A stretch of DNA of 7,933 nucleotides. Source: Planctomycetaceae bacterium. GTDB lineage: Bacteria > Planctomycetota > Planctomycetia > Pirellulales > Thermoguttaceae. Position 1 is the stretch's first letter; every line of letters starts with the position of its first letter. Where the stretch lies: the NCBI GenBank assembly GCA_003509805.1, contig DOMV01000116.1, positions 1 to 7,933 of the forward strand, given 5' to 3'. A program made the translations under genes and the position numbers. Of the stretch, positions 1-5,202 are shown in pieces. A model generated the notes under the pieces. It made no database searches. It had not been told where the DNA came from and worked only from the letters and a program-made list of their open reading frames with translations.

Positions 1-881
1 GAAGCGCCCGGGGCGTGCTCCGCCTGCGCGATCATGTCGTAGGCCGTGAAATCGGCGCGGGTCGTGGAATCGACGATGACGACGACCTCGCTCGGACCGG
101 CAATCGAATCGATATCGACTTCGCCGTAAACCTGTTTTTTCGCCAGGGCGACGAACAGGTTGCCCGGCCCGACGATCTTGTCGACCTGCGGAATGAGAAA
201 ATCTCCCGACCCGGCCCCGGCACGAACTCCGAAAGCGAAGGCGGCGACTCCCTGCGCACCGCCCATGCGGTAAACTTCGGTAATCCCCAACTCCCGGCAG
301 GTTGCGAGCATATCGATATTGTATGCTCCGAACGGAGTCGGCGGGGCCATGACGGCAATTTCGGGAACTCCGGCAACCTGGGCGGGAACGGCGGTCATCA
401 GGACCGTCGAGGGATAGGCGGCTGCGCCGCCGGGAACGCAAATCCCGACGCGTCGCATCGGCCGATAACGTTCCGCCAGATAACCGCCGGGCCGTTCCAG
501 ATGAACATCACGATGGAGAATCGCCTTCTGGAAGTCGCGGATATTTCCGGCGACCCGATGAACGGCGGCAAGGAACCGGGGGTCCGCCCGACGGTGGGCC
601 GATTCCAATTCCTCGCGAGGCACTCGTAGCGTTTCAGCCGTCAGATCGGCCTTGTCGACCCGTTTCGAATAATCGAGCAACGCGGGAAGCCCCTGTTCGG
701 CGACATCCCGGCAGATTTTCCCGACAACTTGTCGGGGGGTCAGCGATTCACCGAAAATCTCCACGGTCCGGGCGCGTCCCGCTTCGGAAACGATGTCGCC
801 GCGAAGGCTTAACTTACGCCTGAGCGAGTCGATCCGGTCCGCGATATTTCCGTTTCGGCTGTCGATTCGTTCGATATTCAT
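1..881 (-). CDS. hisD: Histidinol dehydrogenase, C-terminus cut by window edge
   Basis: Histidinol dehydrogenase (EC 1.1.1.23) is a cytoplasmic, Zn- and NAD-dependent enzyme that catalyses the last two oxidations of histidine synthesis, L-histidinol to L-histidine. I translated the minus strand from the ATG at 881-879. It stays open to the window edge and gives 293 residues of the roughly 430 usual for the family. Family blocks appear in order: ICVPGGAAAYPSTVLM (PGG at 150-152), RMGGAQGVAAFAFG (from 205), VDKIVGPGN (GPGN 238-241), AGPSEVVVIVD (AGPSE 261-265) and AQAEHAPGA, with Q286 and H289 in the positions of zinc ligands. The catalytic Glu-His and the remaining zinc ligands lie beyond the edge. 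The ATG shares ATGA with the stop of the upstream HEAT-like gene, which implies translational coupling; an AGGAAG about 13 bases upstream is too far away to be a strong ribosome binding site. No frameshift is seen. Identification is very secure. Confidence 0.97.
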   Translation of the reverse strand, partial: MNIERIDSRNGNIADRIDSLRRKLSLRGDIVSEAGRARTVEIFGESLTPRQVVGKICRDVAEQGLPALLDYSKRVDKADLTAETLRVPREELESAHRRADPRFLAAVHRVAGNIRDFQKAILHRDVHLERPGGYLAERYRPMRRVGICVPGGAAAYPSTVLMTAVPAQVAGVPEIAVMAPPTPFGAYNIDMLATCRELGITEVYRMGGAQGVAAFAFGVRAGAGSGDFLIPQVDKIVGPGNLFVALAKKQVYGEVDIDSIAGPSEVVVIVDSTTRADFTAYDMIAQAEHAPGA

Positions 882-2476
882 TTTTTTGCGGTCGCTTCCT
901 GGTACTTTTTCATCCATTTCTGGGCGGAAGCGGTCGCGGCTTCCCGGATGACGAACGATTTGTCCTGCATTGCATCCTGGAGCGCGACGATCGCCTCCTT
1001 TACCAGAATGTCGGCCAGGGAATGGAGCGCGGCAATCCGGGTGTTGGCCTCATCGTCCGCTTCGGCGATCCGGCACAGTTGCGCGAGAAAATTGCCGCCC
1101 ATCCCGGTATAACGGATCGCATCGCAGGCGATTTGGCGACGGAGCGCGACAAAGCTGCTGACCTCGTTTTCGAGTACCTTGGCCGTACTCGGATCGACGT
1201 TTCTCACGACATTGCCCAACGTGTAGGCTTTATGTTCGGCATACTGGCCCATCCGGGAAAGGAACGAGTCGATGCGGAAATCGGGCATCAGGTCGAAAAT
1301 CGTCTTGTTGATTTCCGGGTTCTGCCGGGCGACGAAGCGGGTGATGATGTCGTCCGCCCCCTTGAAATTCCGGCTTTTGACGATTCGCAGCAAATGGGAG
1401 CAAACGGTCGCATCGGGATCGTCGAGCACCTCCATGACGAGGGCGTTGAAATCGTCGCCGGGATATTGCCGCAACGCTTCCGCAACCGCGCGGCGCACCG
1501 TTTCGTTGCCGTCTTTCATGACCCGGCGGAATGTCGCCAGGAGTTGCTCCCGCGGCAGGGACATATTCGTAATCAACCGGACGAACGGGACTTCCTGCTC
1601 CGCGATCAATTCCGTCAGGTCCGGGTTTCGCGGGGTCAGCCAAGCGAACGACGTGAATCGTTTGAGCGCTTTTTTCGCGTTGTCCGACGGACTGTCGCCG
1701 ATCACTTTCAACATGTACCGGACGAACAGCGGTTCGGTCTTCGCCGCGAGAATCACGTCGACCGTGGGAGGCGAATCGGAATCGTCCACGAAACTCAGCA
1801 ACAGGCGGTAAAACCCCGGATGGTCTTCCTCGGTCAGGATTTCCATCACCTTTTTGCTTGCCGCGGAATGGATGTCCTTGGTGACCGTCTGGAAAGTCTC
1901 GTAATCCTTTTTCGCAACCATCAACATGGCCCGGAGCGGTTCGAGCATCCCGTGCATGCCGTACCGCTTGACGACGCCGTCGAGCTCCGTGGCCAGCCAA
2001 AGCCGTTGGCGGTCCAGATTGGCCCGGGCAACCGCACTGGGCGCATCGGAAAGGTCCTTGTAGAACATCTCGCCGAGCATCTGGACACCCTCCGCACCGT
2101 ACCGGGCGGTTTCCGCGTCGGCCGATTCGATAAGCGGGACGAATGCGGACATCGCCTCGTAGATTTTGTGCTCGGACACCATTTGCTTCGCCAAGGCCAT
2201 GCGTCCCTTGTCTTCGGAACGGATGGCGGCGAGGACGACCTTGCCGAGCCGGTCGTGCGTGATTTGCGGGCACGGTTTCCATGCCTCCGGATCGGCCGCG
2301 TAGCGATCAAACAACTCCAAAAACAGGTCGGGGTTTTTCTTCAGGTAAAACGCTTCGAAGGCGAGTCCCCGCAATGTCACGTCGGCGTCGTCAAGAAGGG
2401 GACGCAGGAGTGCGATCGCCGCCGGGTCGTCCGTTTTGACCAGGTATTTGATTGTCTTTTCAATAAATGCGGTCAT
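878..2476 (-). CDS. HEAT-repeat-like alpha-solenoid protein upstream of hisD
   Basis: A 532-residue, helix-rich protein with no signal peptide or membrane segment, so probably cytoplasmic. Paired helices of HEAT type can be read in several places. Examples are 'DDPAAIALLRPLLDDADVT' near the N-terminus, 'NETVRRAVAEALRQY...ALVMEVLDDPDATV' around residues 320-365, and the last 60 residues 'TRIAALHSLADIL...ALQDAMQDKSFVIREAA'. They show the typical D.....R..A...L spacing. Such solenoids usually serve as protein-binding scaffolds; no catalytic motif is visible and the partner is unknown. The middle (about 120-300) is helical but has less clear repeats. The ATG at 2476-2474 has no good Shine-Dalgarno sequence; an out-of-frame ATG lies 16 bases upstream. 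The TGA stop overlaps the hisD start as ATGA, so the two are almost certainly co-transcribed. The protein ends in a lysine-rich tail (AKK). The open frame and clean translation make the gene real; the HEAT label is from pattern reading only. Confidence 0.85.
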   Translation of the reverse strand: MTAFIEKTIKYLVKTDDPAAIALLRPLLDDADVTLRGLAFEAFYLKKNPDLFLELFDRYAADPEAWKPCPQITHDRLGKVVLAAIRSEDKGRMALAKQMVSEHKIYEAMSAFVPLIESADAETARYGAEGVQMLGEMFYKDLSDAPSAVARANLDRQRLWLATELDGVVKRYGMHGMLEPLRAMLMVAKKDYETFQTVTKDIHSAASKKVMEILTEEDHPGFYRLLLSFVDDSDSPPTVDVILAAKTEPLFVRYMLKVIGDSPSDNAKKALKRFTSFAWLTPRNPDLTELIAEQEVPFVRLITNMSLPREQLLATFRRVMKDGNETVRRAVAEALRQYPGDDFNALVMEVLDDPDATVCSHLLRIVKSRNFKGADDIITRFVARQNPEINKTIFDLMPDFRIDSFLSRMGQYAEHKAYTLGNVVRNVDPSTAKVLENEVSSFVALRRQIACDAIRYTGMGGNFLAQLCRIAEADDEANTRIAALHSLADILVKEAIVALQDAMQDKSFVIREAATASAQKWMKKYQEATAKK

Positions 2477-2527
2477 GAGTTTTTCTGGACATGGTTGTGT
2501 CTTCCCGAAATCGGCCCGGTCTTCCGA

Positions 2528-2546
2528 TCGAAAACATGCTTTTCGA
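2528..2546. promoter_or_regulatory. TCGAAAA-N5-TTTTCGA dyad upstream of the HEAT-like gene
   Basis: A perfect inverted repeat, TCGAAAA then CATGC then TTTTCGA, lies about 52 bases upstream of the HEAT-like start codon, where an operator or leader hairpin would be expected. ATCGGAA-type words recur just beside it. No T-tract follows on the minus strand, so it is not a standard terminator. Its role as a binding site is inference. Confidence 0.35.
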
Positions 2547-2622
2547 CAAACACGTTTTTCCGATCAACACCGTTTTCGGCGCGGCTCCGGTCGTTTTCGG
2601 TAATGCGGGACGCGAGGCAACG

Positions 2623-2655
2623 GATGTTGAATCGATGTTGGATCAATCCTGAATC
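2623..2655. repeat. 11-bp tandem repeat, two close copies and one degenerate
   Basis: GATGTTGAATC (2623-2633) is followed directly by GATGTTGGATC (2634-2644) and then a degenerate AATCCTGAATC (2645-2655). It lies in the 214-bp gap between the small gene and the HEAT-like gene. The unit is not a multiple of three, as expected for non-coding sequence. Confidence 0.7.
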
Positions 2656-2690
2656 AAGGCGTCGCGCGGGAAACCGTATTGGAAATCCGG

Positions 2691-2945
2691 TCAGGTCCTT
2701 CGCCCGAACCACCGGAACGAAAGCTCGCGCAACATCTCCCGGTCGTCGGCGAAACCGCTGTCGGAACATGCCTTGACGATGTAGGTTCCGTCGATGAAAA
2801 TCCGCCCCTGTTCCTGAATGGAATACGCCTGGATGATCCGATCCAGGACTTGCCTGGTTTTTCGATCGATGTTGTGCAGGCGACAGAGGTCGTTGTACAG
2901 GGACAGATGCCCGTGTTTGGGGCCGAACAATCCAAAAACCGACAT
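2691..2945 (-). CDS. Small protein of unknown function (84 residues)
   Basis: A short frame that looks like a real gene. A GGAG (minus strand, 2955-2958) sits 9 bases before the ATG, one of only two clear ribosome binding sites in the window, and the residue mix is normal for a folded soluble protein. The other frames over this stretch give arginine/serine/proline-rich sequence typical of non-coding frames. The product begins MSVFGLFGPKHGHLSLYNDL, continues with a probable helix (RQVLDRIIQAYSIQEQ) and a short strand-like stretch (GRIFIDGTYIVKA), and ends SFRWFGRRT. There is no signal peptide, membrane helix or metal-binding motif; the two cysteines (C21 and C59 by my count) are far apart. I do not recognise the family. 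It stands alone, with 214 bp before the HEAT-like gene and 570 bp after the WYL regulator, so operon membership is uncertain. The FGLFG N-terminus recalls small planctomycete hypothetical proteins, which I cannot confirm. Confidence 0.7.
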   Translation of the reverse strand: MSVFGLFGPKHGHLSLYNDLCRLHNIDRKTRQVLDRIIQAYSIQEQGRIFIDGTYIVKACSDSGFADDREMLRELSFRWFGRRT

Positions 2946-3062
2946 GGCGGTGTTCTCCGAAGTGTCTGTTGAAAGCCATGAAGCACGAAACGAATGGCCT
3001 CTACATGGGATTCCTCATGAAACAACTGCGCTCCGCACAAAAAATAAACCGAAAGGCTGCCC

Positions 3063-3107
3063 AGGCACGGTGTTGCTGAGCACGGCGTTTCCGAGCACGG
3101 CGACGAA
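3063..3107. repeat. 15-bp tandem repeat, three copies
   Basis: Units are AGGCACGGTGTTGCT (3063-3077, degenerate), GAGCACGGCGTTTCC (3078-3092) and GAGCACGGCGACGAA (3093-3107). The GAGCACGGCG core is identical in the last two. Non-coding. Confidence 0.65.
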
Positions 3108-3181
3108 AGCATCGAAGCCGCGAGTGTCACGCTCGAATCGCCTGTTCTCATTTCTCGCGGAGACCACAACATCGTTGAAAA

Positions 3182-3219
3182 CACGGGAATTTGACACGGG
3201 AATTTGACAGGGGATTTGA
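3182..3219. repeat. 13-bp tandem repeat, three copies
   Basis: CACGGGAATTTGA occurs twice exactly (3182-3194 and 3195-3207), followed by a 12-bp variant CAGGGGATTTGA (3208-3219). Each junction creates a TTGACA word. The same CACGGG word recurs inverted at 3251-3256. Non-coding. Confidence 0.85.
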
Positions 3220-3437
3220 CAAAGCCCTCGCTTGTTCTTTAATCTGAAAACCCGTGTCGAAAAGAACGTCAAACCACTATGATAACCGGGGTCGGGCATG
3301 TGTTCAAGAGGGCGATTGTTCCTGAAAATCCGGTCACCTCGTCAAATCCGATCACGTCGTCCGAATCGTCGTGCTGAATCGTCGGAAACGATGCTGAAAA
3401 CCGCAGTATACCGGCAACCGTGACATGGCGAAAACGC

Positions 3438-3482
3438 GTTGTCAGCAGGCGCACTGTCAACCGGCGCATTGTCAACCGGCGA
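3438..3482. repeat. 15-bp tandem repeat, three copies
   Basis: Units are GTTGTCAGCAGGCGC (3438-3452), ACTGTCAACCGGCGC (3453-3467) and ATTGTCAACCGGCGA (3468-3482). The last two differ at two positions. On the minus strand they give regularly spaced TTGACA words. It lies just downstream of the WYL gene. Confidence 0.8.
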
Positions 3483-3490
3483 GCCGACCA

Positions 3491-3528
3491 TTCCGGTTAT
3501 TCCGATTTGTTCCGGTTATTCCGATTCG
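3491..3528. repeat. 19-bp tandem duplication across the WYL stop codon
   Basis: TTCCGGTTATTCCGATTTG (3491-3509) and TTCCGGTTATTCCGATTCG (3510-3528) match at 18 of 19 bases. The right copy contains the TAA stop (3518-3516, minus strand) and the last codons of the WYL regulator; the left copy repeats this stretch downstream of the stop. Confidence 0.85.
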
Positions 3529-4652
3529 TCTGATTTTCCGGCGTTCCAATCCGGCAAATCGACACGGGGCCGCTTGGAACGAACCGGGGGTCCCGGAGCT
3601 TGAAGCGATATTCCCGGCTGCGATCCGGGCGGGGTTCCAAGCTGTGTTCCCGGTTGCGGCGGGAGAACCCCGTACAGCCGGGCCATGGCGGCTACATGCG
3701 CACGCAAGATATCCCGCAACGCTTCCGGAGCCAACACTTCCGCTTCCTTGCCGTATCCGAGAATCCACCAGGAAATTTCTTTCAATCCGCTCACGGTCAC
3801 GCGAAACTCGATTCCTCCGTCGTCAAGTTCTCTGATGTCCTGTTTTTCATGCCAATTGACTTCCGCGACGTTCCGGGAAACCAAGCGTGAAAAACGGACG
3901 ACGACGTTGCTGTCGGGCCCTTTTTCCGGGATCAGGGACCAGGCGTTGCGGAGGTATTTCCGCAAGGTGAAACCGGAAGGAATCTGGAAACGGTTGTCCG
4001 TGCGTTCCGTCTTGAGGATGCGCCCGACATGGAACGTCCGCGTTTCCACATGCAGCGAGGACCGCCCGACGGCATACCAACTGCGTTTGCCGAAAAAAAG
4101 CTGGTACGGGCTTAAAAGCGTCGTGAACGGCTCCGAATCCAAGGGACCTTGGTAGACGATTCGGACGCTCGTGCGGTCATGGTACGCCGTCAACAGGTCC
4201 TGGAAACTCTTTTGCGACTCCGTCAGGGAGTTGACCGGCTCCGAAAGAATGCGTAATGCGCCGCTGTATCGTTCCAGGTGTTCCTTCAGCGGCAAGGGCA
4301 AGACGCTGACCAATTTCAAGGCTGCGGTTTGAACCGGCTCCATGAACGGAATCACATTTTTCGCTCCCGGCCTGAGGCAAAGCGTGATGAGGGCGAGTAC
4401 CTCGTCCGGCGTGAAATGGGTCTCGGGAAGAAGCAGGTCCGAAAGAAAGCGGAACCGGTTCGCCTGATCGTCGTAGATGACCGCCATCCCGCGTTCCCGG
4501 AGAAACGCGATATCGCGCTGGATGGTCCGGGGATGAACGGAACATGCCTTCGCCAGGGATTCCACGTTTTGATGCCCGGTCTGGAGAAGCTGCACCACCC
4601 GGATTACCCGGTTGATACGCGGTTCAGCCGTATTCTTTTTTTTCTTCTTCAT
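3516..4652 (-). CDS. WYL-domain transcriptional regulator (HTH + WYL)
   Basis: A 378-residue regulator with a DeoR/HTH_11-type winged helix at residues 12-70. Its likely recognition helix is HPRTIQRDIAFLRERG (40-55). A helical linker follows, then a WYL domain at about 160-215 with LSPYQLFFGKRSWYAVGR (W192-Y193-A194, so the third WYL position is Ala), R205, F207 and R211. A WCX-like C-terminal region covers about 245-325. In this family the WYL domain senses a ligand, often nucleic acid or nucleotide, and WCX aids oligomerisation; the target here is unknown. The frame stays open to 4835, but those 61 extra residues are not domain-like and read through a repeat element. I therefore start at the ATG just before KKKKKN; no Shine-Dalgarno sequence precedes it. 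Codons 4-6 include an A8 run. Residues 333-378 form a Pro/Gly/Gln-rich then charged tail that the family does not usually need. No adjacent partner gene is present. Confidence 0.9.
   Translation of the reverse strand: MKKKKKNTAEPRINRVIRVVQLLQTGHQNVESLAKACSVHPRTIQRDIAFLRERGMAVIYDDQANRFRFLSDLLLPETHFTPDEVLALITLCLRPGAKNVIPFMEPVQTAALKLVSVLPLPLKEHLERYSGALRILSEPVNSLTESQKSFQDLLTAYHDRTSVRIVYQGPLDSEPFTTLLSPYQLFFGKRSWYAVGRSSLHVETRTFHVGRILKTERTDNRFQIPSGFTLRKYLRNAWSLIPEKGPDSNVVVRFSRLVSRNVAEVNWHEKQDIRELDDGGIEFRVTVSGLKEISWWILGYGKEAEVLAPEALRDILRAHVAAMARLYGVLPPQPGTQLGTPPGSQPGISLQAPGPPVRSKRPRVDLPDWNAGKSDESE
3609..3656 (-). repeat. 12-bp in-frame degenerate repeat in the WYL C-terminal tail
   Basis: Four consecutive four-residue units, QPGT, QLGT, PPGS and QPGI (residues 333-348), are encoded by degenerate 12-bp units of the form C(A/C)(G/A)-C(C/T)(G/T/C)-GGA-N3. 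This produces a flexible tail beyond the WCX region. Confidence 0.6.
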
Positions 4653-4775
4653 GCCGGAAATCGATCGAGTATTCCAAAATCGGGCTTCGAGAGACCACCC
4701 GCCGAAAGCGACACGGTCCGGACTTGCTTCCCAACCCGATCCGCACCGGTACGCAAGCCGGGAAGGCGGCCGCAG

Positions 4776-4890
4776 AATTGACAACGGACAGCAGAATTGA
4801 CAACGGATAATTGAGAATGGATAACGAGGACGCAAGCGGATCGCTTATCGTGTGGAATTGCCCGCGTCCTGAAATTGTCCATTGTCAATT
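4776..4890. repeat. Inverted element built from heptanucleotide repeats
   Basis: The left arm reads in seven-base steps: AATTGAC, AACGGAC, five-base spacer, AATTGAC, AACGGAT, AATTGAG, AATGGAT, AACGAGG (4776-4829). The right arm has the same words inverted, AATTGTC and CATTGTC (4873-4886), and ends TTGTCAATT (4882-4890), a perfect 9-bp match to AATTGACAA at 4776-4784. Inside are a second stem, AGGACGC (4827-4833) / GCGTCCT (4864-4870), and a small hairpin AAGCG-GAT-CGCTT (4834-4846). The design resembles small non-autonomous or short-repeat palindromic elements. It encodes nothing and sits about 125-240 bp upstream of the WYL start. Confidence 0.6.
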
Positions 4891-4963
4891 TATCCGCGCT
4901 TCGGTTCCGGCTGCCATGTTCAGTGCATTGTTGCCGATACGAAGTTGCGGGACAGGTCTGATC

Positions 4964-4983
4964 GTTTTCAGTCTACTGAAAAC
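4964..4983. promoter_or_regulatory. Perfect 9-bp dyad, GTTTTCAGT-CT-ACTGAAAAC
   Basis: A perfect inverted repeat with a two-base centre lies 220 bp past the TolC-family stop. The tight centre suits a protein-binding palindrome better than an RNA hairpin, and no T-tract follows on either strand. It could serve as an operator or as a weak termination or processing site; this is inference. Confidence 0.35.
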
Positions 4984-5202
4984 CGTTGGAATTTCTCGAA
5001 GCCGACGATTCGGGAGCCCGCCTTCGCAAAATATACTGGAAACGCGATGAAAACGGATTTTCGGTCAAGTCTGCCTGCCGCACCCGCTCGCCTTGAACGT
5101 CTGTCCAGACAAGTGCTTAAACGAATCGTTCGAGCGGCAGGCGATTGGTCGCGGGAGAGTTGTCAGGCCGTTCGAAGTATATCCCTCGTTTCCGTATATC
5201 TC

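Larger units (their letters stand above)
2946..3515. other. Gene-free gap of 570 bp with clustered short repeats
   Basis: No convincing coding frame is present on either strand; the available ORFs have erratic composition and no ribosome binding sites. The gap holds four short tandem repeats (3063-3107, 3182-3219, 3438-3482 and the start of 3491-3528). It also has a loose repeat CGTCGTCCGAAT / CGTCGTGCTGAAT at 3355-3379, and a 7-bp inverted repeat GTTCTTT (3234-3240) / AAAGAAC (3261-3267). The promoter of the 84-residue gene should lie here, but I see no confident -35/-10 pair and no clear terminator for the WYL gene. Confidence 0.6.
4653..5202. other. Gene-free gap of 550 bp between the TolC-family gene and the WYL regulator
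   Basis: No credible gene on either strand. The right part (4891-5202) holds a perfect dyad at 4964-4983, a 12-bp palindrome GTCTGTCCAGAC at 5099-5110, and CGAAG/CTTCG arms at 4997-5001 and 5022-5026. None is followed by a T-tract on the minus strand, so I cannot call a standard terminator for the TolC-family gene. The left part holds the heptanucleotide element at 4776-4890. The WYL promoter should lie in 4653-4775, where I see no convincing -35/-10 pair. Confidence 0.6.

Noticed and set aside
15..629. Plus-strand frame of 204 codons over hisD
   Set aside because: The opposite strand encodes unmistakable histidinol dehydrogenase motifs over the same bases.
1022..2776. Plus-strand open frame of 584 codons, antisense to the HEAT-like gene
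   Set aside because: The composition (many Arg, His, Gly, Phe) is typical of an antisense frame. The minus-strand frame gives clear helical repeats and couples to hisD.
2473..2979. Minus-strand frame of 168 codons overlapping the 84-residue gene
   Set aside because: Arg/His/Pro-rich with no ribosome binding site, and it competes with the better-supported frame at 2691-2945.
3015..3299. Minus-strand frame of 94 codons in the intergenic gap
   Set aside because: It translates the 13-bp repeat (CQIPCQIP...), lacks a ribosome binding site and has no protein-like pattern.
3182..3482. CRISPR array
   Set aside because: The repeats are tandem units of 13-15 bp without unique spacers, and no cas gene is nearby.
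4653..4835. 61-codon N-terminal extension of the WYL gene
   Set aside because: The extra residues do not resemble a domain and read through part of the heptanucleotide element. The ATG at 4652 lies just ahead of the HTH domain, as usual in the family.
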